A stretch of 8,904 bases of DNA from Gammaproteobacteria bacterium (GCA_003233075.1 QIKQ01000338.1:1-8904), one strand, 5' to 3'; positions 1-6,365 are shown, counted from the stretch's first letter. A program made the numbers and translations. Notes: a model not told the origin generated them from the sequence alone.

Positions 1-153
1 TTTTGTCCAGCGAACGCCCGAGACAGGAAGTCGAGGGCAGGTCTTTCGAGCGAAGCAGGATTGCGAAAGCGAAGAAAGGCCGTGAGCGACCACCCTGTAA
101 AACAGGGCTCCTCGCAAAGACGGGTAGCGCTTGCTTATGCTGTCTTGTATTAA
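1..153. other. GC-rich, hairpin-forming tail at the left edge; possibly a partial gene end
   Basis: The first 125 bases or so are visibly richer in G and C than the sequence that follows. The pentamer AGCGA recurs at 9, 49, 68 and 85. A 6-bp stem with a 3-base loop (CCCTGT at 93-98, ACAGGG at 102-107) is perfect, and a second 6-bp inverted repeat pairs CTTTCG (43-48) with CGAAAG (64-69). The plus strand is open from the window edge to a TAA at 151-153, giving about 50 residues rich in Arg, Ser and Ala. This could be the end of a gene, but the base repetition looks more like a structured or repetitive non-coding element. I do not recognise it. Confidence 0.3.
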
Positions 154-180
154 TTCGTTTAGCGATATTAAGTAATTAGA

Positions 181-336
181 TCGGTTTAAATTATTTATTA
201 TGTTAACGGGACAGCAGTGACCTCATGTCTCGAATAGTATATCCATCAATTTAGTCGTAATTAGCTAGGTTTCATGAAATATTTTCAAATTTAGCGGGAC
301 AGCAGTGACTTAATATAGAATTATCAATTTTGTCGC
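181..336. repeat. Two diverged direct repeat units, about 88 bp apart
   Basis: The 15-mer CGGGACAGCAGTGAC occurs exactly at 207-221 and 295-309. A second shared block, ATCAATTT followed by one variable base and GTCG, lies downstream of each copy at 245-257 and 323-335. The distance from the first block to the second is 38 in one unit and 28 in the other, so one unit carries an indel of about 10 bp. Upstream of each 15-mer there is weaker shared AT-rich sequence beginning GTTT. The units lie just downstream of a minus-strand gene and contain no open frame of note. They could be iteron-like protein-binding sites or the remains of a tandem duplication. Nothing in the sequence decides between these. 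Confidence 0.6.
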
Positions 337-360
337 GGACCAAATATTGACTTAAACTCA

Positions 361-870
361 TTATGCAATTTTAATTATTTGCTTAAGCAACCACTTTTCT
401 ACTATTTCAGGTCTTGGTGTAGGCTGCCAAGCTTCCCAAACATGCACGGTCTTTCCCGCACTATATTGACGAAATGAAATTGACAGCGGATCCCATATTT
501 GAGTGCATTGTTCCGTTTTTATTCGTGCTGTCCGATTCGAATTAATATTATCTAAAATATTTTCCTGAGGTATTTGAAATACATTGCCATTGAAAACACT
601 TACGTTATATTTAAACGCATCCAAATGACATAAGGCAAAAAATAAGGTCTTGTATTTCGCTTGCTTTGACCGATTTACAAGATCGGTTAAAGTTGCTTGC
701 AATTGCTCAATAGGTGTTCGATCATCATTTTCTATGTAATACTCCAAACCATCAAGATTGCAGAGTAAATTATTTGCAGGTAGAACTAATTCTTTTAACT
801 GCAGGTCAACTAATTGCCTTAGAAAACGATAGGTTTTCTCGCTTTGAAGCAGAAATTTAATTGCGTGCAT
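361..870 (-). CDS. Hypothetical protein, 169 aa
   Basis: An intact frame runs from ATG at 870 to TAA at 361. I do not recognise the family. The product looks soluble and cytoplasmic, with no signal peptide or hydrophobic span. The N-terminal half (about residues 1-65) is Leu-rich with likely helices. The C-terminal half holds several aromatic residues, including HVWEAWQPTPRPEIVEKW near residues 142-159. The Shine-Dalgarno is weak (GAGA at 884-881, about 10 bases from the ATG). The gene lies 152 bp downstream of the 170-residue gene on the same strand and may be co-transcribed with it. AT-rich base composition resembles the element-type genes to the right, so it may be cargo of the same element. 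It lacks the features I would expect of DUF3158 or DUF3577, the usual accompanying families. Confidence 0.72.
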   Translation of the reverse strand: MHAIKFLLQSEKTYRFLRQLVDLQLKELVLPANNLLCNLDGLEYYIENDDRTPIEQLQATLTDLVNRSKQAKYKTLFFALCHLDAFKYNVSVFNGNVFQIPQENILDNINSNRTARIKTEQCTQIWDPLSISFRQYSAGKTVHVWEAWQPTPRPEIVEKWLLKQIIKIA

Positions 871-1000
871 AATTAATCATTCTCATCTTGTTTACAGTTT
901 ATGACTCTTTTAATATAATTTCGAGAGTAATATGGTAGGCAATAGTACGCGACCATTTATCTATAAAAATACCTGATTGTATAATAAATAGAATTAAGGT

Positions 1001-1021
1001 TCGCATTTATGAAATATGCGA
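1001..1021 (-). other. Small hairpin just after the 170-aa gene
   Basis: TCGCAT (1001-1006) pairs with ATGCGA (1016-1021) around a 9-base loop, immediately after the stop codon of the upstream gene. No U-tract follows on the minus strand, so it is not a convincing intrinsic terminator. It could be a processing or stability element between two co-transcribed genes. Confidence 0.3.
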
Positions 1022-1022
1022 G

Positions 1023-1535
1023 CTAGGGTAGGAAACCAAGTCTATCATTTAGAATATCGACCTTGTGATCTCCATATTTTAAAAGCAACTCACGTTTTAT
1101 ATTAATATCATATATCGCTTGTATTTGTCGCCATTCAAATAGTGGATCAGTATCCAATCTATACAAAGTAGAGTAAGTACACTTTTCTTTGGCCCAGGAA
1201 TACACTAATGACTGATCGATTAACATAGACACATAGGAATTTAAATCAATTGGTAGACGGCCTTCGGGGTAACACATTCTTTCCCATGACTCGTCGAGCC
1301 TAGTTAAACTTTCTAATTCAGGGTGAATCGCCAGATATTCGATAAGATCGATTTTAAATTGACGCGAAAACCAGATAATTTTTATATTACAGCGAAATAA
1401 TTTATCTTCATTAATCATTGCAACTAGTTGCTTGCCACGAAATAACTGCGCCTGCAAAATATACCTAATACTTTTATTATTTTCTTCTAATAAGTCGACG
1501 TAATAAATATTAGTAGAGACAAATAAATTCACCAT
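1023..1535 (-). CDS. Hypothetical protein, 170 aa
   Basis: An intact frame runs from ATG at 1535 to TAG at 1023. The start is supported by a good Shine-Dalgarno, GGAG at 1546-1543 with a 7-base spacer. The family is not recognised. There is no signal peptide or membrane span. The middle is rich in aromatic and charged residues (WFSRQFKIDLIEYL near 55-68, and WERMCYPEGRLPIDL near 84-98), and the C-terminus is mixed helical and basic. It is probably a soluble cytoplasmic protein. It stands alone after a 473-bp gap that contains the terminator of the operon to its right, so it should have its own promoter. It may form a short unit with the 169-residue gene downstream. Function is unknown. Confidence 0.75.
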   Translation of the reverse strand: MVNLFVSTNIYYVDLLEENNKSIRYILQAQLFRGKQLVAMINEDKLFRCNIKIIWFSRQFKIDLIEYLAIHPELESLTRLDESWERMCYPEGRLPIDLNSYVSMLIDQSLVYSWAKEKCTYSTLYRLDTDPLFEWRQIQAIYDINIKRELLLKYGDHKVDILNDRLGFLP

Positions 1536-1811
1536 GATGATTCTCCAATATCTAAGCTAGTAAAAAAACATCACGATATTGATTGCGTTGAAAAACCACG
1601 GCATACTTGGATGTTGACGAATAGGATTAGTACAATCTAGATACGCACTATTTCATATTCAAATAATTGAATTGGTTTCAATGAAGCCACAATTACTGTA
1701 TGGATTGTCATTCAAGAAAAATATAACTACTTTTTTGAATCTCTTGAATTAGATAGGACTATTTTTTTTTGAAAAATAATTTCAGAATAATTCTGATCTA
1801 GATTAACCTAA
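1536..1811. other. AT-rich intergenic stretch with small palindromes; presumed promoter of the 170-aa gene
   Basis: No coding frame is supported here. Two short dyads are visible: ATTCAA/TTGAAT at 1657-1672 with a 4-base centre, and TCAGAAT/ATTCTGA at 1782-1796 with a 1-base centre. The promoter of the downstream 170-residue gene should lie in this stretch because a terminator closes the operon to the right. I could not pick a convincing -35/-10 pair. Confidence 0.4.
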
Positions 1812-1845
1812 TTAAAAATGAGAGCACAAATATTTGTACTCTCAT
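1812..1845 (-). terminator. Intrinsic terminator of the DUF2857-to-PH-domain operon
   Basis: Bases 1818-1845 form a dyad with 14-base arms and no extra loop: ATGAGAG, one unpaired position, then ACAAAT against its complement. The single imperfect position (1825 with 1838) is a C-A mismatch in plus-strand RNA but a U-G wobble in minus-strand RNA. Five U residues (1818-1814) follow on the minus strand only. Both facts point to a minus-strand terminator. It lies about 160 bases beyond the last gene of the leftward operon. The stem is AT-rich and so only moderately stable. Confidence 0.65.
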
Positions 1846-2008
1846 AGGAAAGATATATTAGTTCTATATCCTTTTTTCATTATTAAATATAACAAAATAC
1901 TTGCCAATGTTATAAATAATATTACTGAGGCCTATGCGTCAATTAGATGGCCTTTTAGACGCTTAAAAATCTACGCTGCCTCCTATTTATCAGCACCGAG
2001 GTATATCA

Positions 2009-2500
2009 TTAAGTAATTCTCCCGTTTTCTTTTAAATTAACATTATCTGAATAATGACGGTCTTTATCTCTGTAATAACATATTAATCGTTGTATATCAG
2101 CGCACAAACTAACTCGCTTTATGCTATATATTCTGGCTAGTTGCGAGACTTCGATTATAAGTTGACCGTATTTTTTGCTAGACTGACGAGTTACGCAATG
2201 GCGAATATGGCGATATTTGATTGATGTTTTTTTAGAAATTAAGCCCTGACAAATAATAATTCGAGAATTAGTCAAATACCATGATTTTCGACCTGTAGCT
2301 ACACCTCTAATCAACAGAGAAAGGAAATATAAGATAAGCACGGCATAAATACTGATGATCAAAAAATAGCTACGCGCTTCTTGAATCGACAATATAACAA
2401 TCAACGCGCACAAAATCATAATTATTGAAATTGAATATCGATTCAGTACTGAAGATGACCTTACCTCACACAATATTTTTTCACTTTTTTTATCCTTCAT
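2009..2500 (-). CDS. Bacterial PH-domain (bPH2/YdbS-like) membrane protein
   Basis: I take the ATG at 2500 (163 aa). A TTG at 2515 would add five residues but has no Shine-Dalgarno. Two adjacent hydrophobic spans are visible, at about residues 22-40 and 44-64. They are followed by a cytoplasmic domain with the hallmark WYLTNSRIIICQG (about 74-86) and a strand-rich stretch ending in a helix near ADIQRLICYY. This layout matches the DUF304/bPH_2 family, whose members are small membrane proteins with a pleckstrin-homology-like fold and mostly unknown roles. The gene starts 48 bp after ssb and precedes the operon terminator, so it appears co-transcribed with the element-type genes. A PH-domain membrane protein is not a standard member of that module. 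Confidence 0.75.
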   Translation of the reverse strand: MKDKKSEKILCEVRSSSVLNRYSISIIMILCALIVILSIQEARSYFLIISIYAVLILYFLSLLIRGVATGRKSWYLTNSRIIICQGLISKKTSIKYRHIRHCVTRQSSKKYGQLIIEVSQLARIYSIKRVSLCADIQRLICYYRDKDRHYSDNVNLKENGRIT

Positions 2501-2548
2501 CAGAAATAGACTCAACTAAATATTTTTGAAATAATTTTGTGTCCGTCT

Positions 2549-2992
2549 TCATTCCGTGTATGCCTGTTCATTCGCTACTATTCTTTTATCCGCTTGCTTG
2601 CTAAATGTTGTTTGATTTGACTTTTTTGTGTCTATATTCTTAGCCGCCTGCTCAAGCATGATATCAACATCTCTAGGATCGATATAAAAACTCTCGATCA
2701 ATAATACATACTTAATTGAGTTAGTTTTATCAATATAATTTGATAACTTTCCATAAACAAAAATTCGACTGCCCTTTTTTAGTAATCGACTAGCCAATTC
2801 GGCCATCTCGCCACTAATTGCAGCATTAAACTGCACAATCGTATTACTATAGCTTGACGATTTTATATCTCCCTTGATTTCTTCAAAATATAAATACAAA
2901 TTACACAAGCTATCCGCCTTACCATTAACAGGAAAGGGAAGAATTTCTGGATCTTTGCCGATCCAACAGAAATTTTCAAATTTAACGCTCAT
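2549..2992 (-). CDS. ssb: Single-stranded DNA-binding protein, integrative-element type
   Basis: This 147-residue protein has an OB-fold-like N-terminal domain (about residues 1-108). It begins KFENFCWIGKDPEI, and an ...ELASRLLKKGSRIFVYGKLS segment near 70-85 corresponds to the 'L.KGS.V.V.GRL' strand of SSB proteins. It would coat single-stranded DNA during element replication or transfer. The start is strong, with AGGAG at 3003-2999 and a 6-base spacer. The C-terminal tail (about 109-147) is polar and ends EQAYTE. It lacks the acidic DDDIPF-type tip by which chromosomal SSB recruits partner enzymes. Position after the TIGR03761-type gene matches integrative conjugative elements. It is divergent, so I am sure of the class rather than a close relative. 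Confidence 0.82.
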   Translation of the reverse strand: MSVKFENFCWIGKDPEILPFPVNGKADSLCNLYLYFEEIKGDIKSSSYSNTIVQFNAAISGEMAELASRLLKKGSRIFVYGKLSNYIDKTNSIKYVLLIESFYIDPRDVDIMLEQAAKNIDTKKSNQTTFSKQADKRIVANEQAYTE

Positions 2993-2998
2993 GCCCTT

Positions 2999-3101
2999 CT
3001 CCTTGTTATAGGCGCAACTAGCATACTTTATTAATTCAACTCCAAGCTCTTTAACACTAATTTCTTTTGAGCTTACTTATCAAGTTTTTAGCTATCGCCT
3101 A
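2999..3101 (-). promoter_or_regulatory. Nested inverted repeats upstream of the ssb ribosome binding site
   Basis: In the 124-bp gap before ssb, three inverted repeats are nested in order: TAGGCG (3009-3014) with CGCCTA (3096-3101), TAGC (3019-3022) with GCTA (3091-3094), and AAGCTC (3044-3049) with GAGCTT (3069-3074). The outer stem ends 5 bases before the ssb Shine-Dalgarno (3003-2999). A folded leader that tunes ssb translation is possible. Each helix is short, so the fold is tentative. Confidence 0.3.
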
Positions 3102-3116
3102 CCATTTTAAATATTT

Positions 3117-3881
3117 CTACCGATTGGGGCCCCATTGAGGCATTCGGTCTTTATACAAAATATCATCCGTTAATTTTAAATTGAATGTTTTTAGAAAATA
3201 ATTCCTGGCTTCTAAATATCGATCTGATTGTTTAATTACATCTTGACGACATATTTTATGGTTTTTCCAAAACTGTCCATAACGATATATGCGTCTGATT
3301 GCTTTACCATAAATTTGAACTCGACGATGGAAATCACTTTTATTAATTTCCCCATACGCCTCTAACATCATTAAATGAGCAACAATTTGGTCAAAAATTG
3401 AAATTAGAAACGCAACTAAATGAGCATATTGCAATTTATAGTTTAACTTTATGCTCAATGGGTTTTCTCCAATTTTATACGATAAATTGTAATTTACCGC
3501 TTCCTTTTCCATTTCTAATTTAACTTTTTGCAAACTTATTTCCAAATGACCCAAGGCCGTACGCTGCTCAAATAATGTTTTCTGGAAGTCTTTTTCAATC
3601 GTGAGTAACATTAAATCTGCTAAGGGATCATCTGCTTTTGCTGCATAATATATTGATTTTATTTTTACATTAAATTGATTTAAACCAATTATAGATTTTG
3701 CAAAACTATCGGATGATCTCCCCACTATAATCGATTTACCCATATTAGTTGTAATCGCCATAATTGATTCAGAGACTAGACCTTCGGGACTTATCGAATT
3801 TAGTTCAGTCACACGATAAGCACTATTATCTTCACAGGTTTTCGAATCAATGGGTGAAGCATGCGTGTTTTGCGGTTCCAT
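3117..3881 (-). CDS. TIGR03761/DUF1845 (PFL_4669-type) integrating conjugative element protein
   Basis: This 254-residue protein carries the features I associate with the PFL_4669 family: an IIGL..F block (about 64-70), the AKADDPLADLMLL block (about 81-93), a PLSIKLNYKLQYAHLVAFLI-like region (about 140-160) and a basic GKAIRRIYRYGQ...CRQDV segment (about 192-214). The family is found in SPI-7, PAGI and ICEclc-like elements beside ssb and topB. Its molecular role is not established, and replication or maintenance is inferred from context. ATG at 3881 lies 6 bases after the upstream stop, with only a poor AAAGAA Shine-Dalgarno, so translational coupling to the DUF2857 gene is likely. The protein looks complete. 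Confidence 0.8.
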   Translation of the reverse strand: MEPQNTHASPIDSKTCEDNSAYRVTELNSISPEGLVSESIMAITTNMGKSIIVGRSSDSFAKSIIGLNQFNVKIKSIYYAAKADDPLADLMLLTIEKDFQKTLFEQRTALGHLEISLQKVKLEMEKEAVNYNLSYKIGENPLSIKLNYKLQYAHLVAFLISIFDQIVAHLMMLEAYGEINKSDFHRRVQIYGKAIRRIYRYGQFWKNHKICRQDVIKQSDRYLEARNYFLKTFNLKLTDDILYKDRMPQWGPNR

Positions 3882-3887
3882 TTTTCT

Positions 3888-4541
3888 TTAAATACACTTT
3901 CTAGATTGGTTTATTTTCTCGTTTTTATCGATAATAAATCGACTCTTGTGATCAAATGTTTTATAACGCTCAGGTATATCAGTCCAAGAGTGTATTTCAG
4001 CCCATACTGAACGCAAAGGCACTTTTGTCTCCTCGTATATCTTAATCAAACGATCAACCAAGCTTAAATTAAGATTCATATTCCAAACTTGCCAAATTTG
4101 GTGTTTTTGTGTTTCATTTGGTGAAGGTGCTCTACCCCGTTTTTCTAAGCCAAAAACACACCGCCAAAATTTAAATCTTTCGACCGACATTCCAAATAAG
4201 GAAATCATCATCGCTTTAGGCGCTTCGTATTTTATCAATTTTTGAATTCTTGATAATTCTGATAAAGATTGATTAATCTCAGCCGTTACTTCATTAAACT
4301 TACAATGATCAATTTCAATTTTTATTCTTGTTTTTAAAAATCGATTTGACTGACTCATTATACGGTCAAACCCCATTGCATTTTGTTGGCATATAGTCTT
4401 AATTTCCGTATTATTAAAGCCTATTTTTTTTAAACCAACCATATCTTGGTTTAATATTGCTCTACGTGTCTTCGCCTTTAGTAGCTCACTGGTTTCTTTT
4501 TCACTCAAGCAAAAATTAGTTAATTCAACATCCTCATTCAT
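3888..4541 (-). CDS. DUF2857 (STY4526/YPO1902-type) integrative-element replication protein
   Basis: I choose the ATG at 4541 (217 aa) because a near-perfect GGAGG (4553-4549) sits 7 bases upstream. An in-frame ATG at 4565 has no Shine-Dalgarno. The diagnostic region is about residues 115-140, where LFGMSVERFKFWRCVFGL is followed by the basic EKRGRAPS and then QIWQVW. This is a helix-turn-helix-like block shared by DUF2857 proteins, so DNA binding is likely. The N-terminal half is helical and charged. In known elements the gene sits in the parA/dnaB/parB to ssb/topB module. Here it is the first gene of a four-gene operon, with no partition gene upstream. The exact function is not known. Confidence 0.8.
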   Translation of the reverse strand: MNEDVELTNFCLSEKETSELLKAKTRRAILNQDMVGLKKIGFNNTEIKTICQQNAMGFDRIMSQSNRFLKTRIKIEIDHCKFNEVTAEINQSLSELSRIQKLIKYEAPKAMMISLFGMSVERFKFWRCVFGLEKRGRAPSPNETQKHQIWQVWNMNLNLSLVDRLIKIYEETKVPLRSVWAEIHSWTDIPERYKTFDHKSRFIIDKNEKINQSRKCI

Positions 4542-4548
4542 TTGACGT

Positions 4549-4553
4549 CCTCC
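4549..4553 (-). promoter_or_regulatory. Shine-Dalgarno that decides the DUF2857 start
   Basis: GGAGG on the minus strand lies 7 bases before the ATG at 4541. It falls inside the frame of the longer alternative start at 4565, which has no ribosome binding site, so it argues for the shorter protein. Confidence 0.75.
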
Positions 4554-5094
4554 ATTTTGAACCATATTATTATTGTGCTTGAACTAACATAAGCGCTAGT
4601 CCGTCCACAGCTGCATATCACTCAGTGAGTCATTCATAACAAAGCACTTAGCATACCCTACGCTAAAAGCATCGTTGATTGATACAATTCAATGTGATGT
4701 CAATTATGCGACTAAATAGCTTCGCTTAATAATTAACTTATACGCCATACTATTAGGTACTTTAGACTTAAGCGGATTATGCGGACACTCTGATAGAACT
4801 AATTCAAGTGTCACATGGCTTAGGTGTGAAAACAAAATAACGTGATTGCAAATATACTAATCAATACTAATTAGAGATGTCGATTATATTAAACCTCTAA
4901 CGAGAGCAGCATACTCATAGTGTCATTTGTTTTGTTGAAACAAGCACGTTTACGGCTTGTTTTATTACCCCTATTACATCGTTTACGGTATTCAGAGGTT
5001 TATTTTTAATTATCTGTACGACACGTAAAATTTAGCACTTACAAAATAGATTGCAAGAGTTATTTTTTAAATGGTTTGTTTCTAAATATGACCA
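4554..5094. other. Intergenic stretch between the regulator and the element operon; possible insertion-sequence relic
   Basis: No coding frame is supported over about 540 bases. The sequence around 4770-4812 (GCGGATTATGCGGACACTC, then GATAGAAC, then AAGTGTCAC) resembles the terminal repeats of some IS21-like elements from memory, with GACACT (4784-4789) inverted at 4807-4812. No transposase is present, and this identification is weak. A small palindrome, ACTCA-G-TGAGT (4620-4630), lies about 80 bp before the DUF2857 start and could be an operator. The promoter of the element operon must be here, but I see no convincing boxes. Confidence 0.3.
4890..5002 (-). other. Long inverted repeat enclosing a hairpin, 3' of the ANTAR regulator
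   Basis: TAAACCTCT (4890-4898) is perfectly inverted at 4994-5002. Inside it, AAACAAGC (4938-4945) pairs with GCTTGTTT (4955-4962) around a 9-base loop, extended by one G-U pair. The inner loop sequence CGTTTACGG is repeated at 4980-4988. This is the likely 3' untranslated region of the regulator gene. The inner hairpin has at most a short U-tract, so it is a weak terminator candidate. Confidence 0.4.
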
Positions 5095-5784
5095 TTACTG
5101 ATTGTTAGTCAATAAATTCGTATAACGATCGAAAATTTTATCTGACCGACCATAGCGACTATTAAGCTGATCGACCAACTCCTTGGCAATATTTAGTATT
5201 TTTCGAGCCCGGCGCTTGTTTTCTTGTTGTAACATACGCAGCGCTTTTTCGTCACTAACTTTAAACCGTTCCATCAAAATACCTTTCGCTGTATTAACGT
5301 AATAGGTTGTTTTAACACCATCATCCAGATTAATTTTTAGTTTTCGCTGCTGCAAAGCATTCGCTAACGAAGTTTTAATCGCAGTTTCAACCATTAATTG
5401 CTCTGCAAGTGGTTTGGTCAGAAAACTTAATAAAGAGCCAGAATCAATACAGGCGTCTACCGGTGTTGTTTCTATGTTTTCGGTTAAAACCATGAAAGGT
5501 ACCTCGGCACTTTGTACCACTTTGAGTCCAGATTGGTCATCTAAATTCAGGTCTAGAATAATCATGTCATAGGACAGTTTTGTACAAAGCTTTATCGCTT
5601 TCTTTGCCGAAGTTGCAAACTGACAAATATAACCTAAGCCAGATATAACAGACTGCAAATCTTCAATTATAGAATAATCTTGATCGACTATTAAAATATT
5701 AGGTTTTATTAGTTCTTTACGCTTGGGTTCGCGAATACGAATCTCTGGATATTCTAGTTTAGTAGCCACCACGCCATCATTCAT
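5095..5784 (-). CDS. NasT/AmiR-like response regulator with ANTAR RNA-binding domain
   Basis: This 229-residue protein has a receiver domain (about 29-130) followed by an ANTAR domain (about 160-206). Receiver hallmarks are ILIVDQD (acidic pair), the phospho-acceptor Asp near 78 in IILDLNLDD, Thr near 101 and Lys-Pro near 124-125. The ANTAR part is classic: TAKGILMERF, SDEKALRMLQQ, then a basic helix RRARKIL. ANTAR regulators bind paired hexaloop hairpins in leader RNA and prevent termination, as in NasT (nitrate) and AmiR (amides). The N-terminus has about 28 residues before the receiver domain, which is longer than usual. The start is ATG at 5784, 9 bases after AAGGAGG. A GTG at 5790 is too close to it. 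No NasS-like sensor or kinase is adjacent. The right-hand transporter is a natural but unproven target. Confidence 0.88.
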   Translation of the reverse strand: MNDGVVATKLEYPEIRIREPKRKELIKPNILIVDQDYSIIEDLQSVISGLGYICQFATSAKKAIKLCTKLSYDMIILDLNLDDQSGLKVVQSAEVPFMVLTENIETTPVDACIDSGSLLSFLTKPLAEQLMVETAIKTSLANALQQRKLKINLDDGVKTTYYVNTAKGILMERFKVSDEKALRMLQQENKRRARKILNIAKELVDQLNSRYGRSDKIFDRYTNLLTNNQ

Positions 5785-5793
5785 TCCCACTAC

Positions 5794-5800
5794 CCTCCTT
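5794..5800 (-). promoter_or_regulatory. Strong Shine-Dalgarno of the ANTAR regulator
   Basis: AAGGAGG on the minus strand is 9 bases from ATG 5784 but only 3 from GTG 5790, which favours the ATG start. It is one of the strongest ribosome binding sites in the window and suggests efficient translation. Confidence 0.75.
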
Positions 5801-6365
5801 GTCTATTTTTGTTTTCTGCAATATTTCTACATTAACTAACAAAGATCCTTCATTGCTACTTAAAATACATTACTCGTATAGTTTTAATTATTATATGATT
5901 TGACTATTGTTATTATATTATTTTCTTTCCGACCCATGGTAATGTAATTTAAATTTAATTCAATACAATTGAACAAATTAGTTATGTTTTTTTCTCTATA
6001 AGTAATGAAGACTAATCTAATATATGTTTACGACTGAGGCTGTACGAAAATCTAAAGAACGCAGCCAAGCCGCCAAAGCATAATACTGCGAAAAAACGGA
6101 TTATATACACTAGTAATTGAGTGCCCCCGATGTTTGCACCTATGCTCACTGCATAGTAATTCAATCACTCCGCCTAAGTACTGGGCTTTAGAGTTATTAA
6201 GCCCCCTATTTAAATGCCTGATACAATTTCTCCTCAAATAATCAGAGTTTATCCTTCCGCATCCTTCAGGATTACCCTTGTAATTCAGTTATTGGAGCCT
6301 CTTACCGTATCCACAGAGAAGTTGCCTCCAAGTCGATTGTTTAAATTAATTTTTTAAACCACAAA
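5801..6365. other. Gene-poor stretch with many short hairpins; possible leader or mobile relic
   Basis: No gene is supported. The part nearest the regulator (5801-6020) is very AT-rich and carries TATAAT on the minus strand at 5895-5890 and 5917-5912, without good -35 partners. The part at about 6030-6330 is richer in GC and crowded with small dyads: CTATGC/GCATAG (6140-6156), GGGCTT/AAGCCC (6183-6204), ATCCT/AGGAT (6261-6272) and GTTTAAA/TTTAAAC (6339-6359). TAGTAATT occurs directly repeated at 6111 and 6154. It could be the regulator's own leader RNA or a decayed mobile sequence. A 61-codon frame within it starts at TTG and has no Shine-Dalgarno. Confidence 0.35.

Noticed and set aside
207..309. 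CRISPR array
   Set aside because: Only two short repeat copies, with diverged but shared sequence in the interval rather than unique spacers, and no cas gene nearby.
1834..2016. Plus-strand 60-codon frame
   Set aside because: It starts at a TTG inside the terminator hairpin, has no ribosome binding site, and overlaps the end of the PH-domain gene. Its length is within chance in AT-rich sequence.
4890..5002. Integron attC site
   Set aside because: The paired outer arms do not carry the required RYYYAAC/GTTRRRY core sites, and no integrase or cassette arrangement is visible.
6052..6237. Minus-strand 61-codon frame
   Set aside because: TTG start without Shine-Dalgarno, unusual Cys/Arg/His-rich product with no family resemblance, and it lies in a hairpin-rich non-coding block.
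6240..6330. Riboswitch or group II intron domain, suggested by AGAGGCTC and GAAGGAT-type motifs on the minus strand
   Set aside because: The conserved cores of lysine, TPP, SAM or cobalamin riboswitches are not present, and no domain V or reverse transcriptase is seen. Resemblance is too loose to call.
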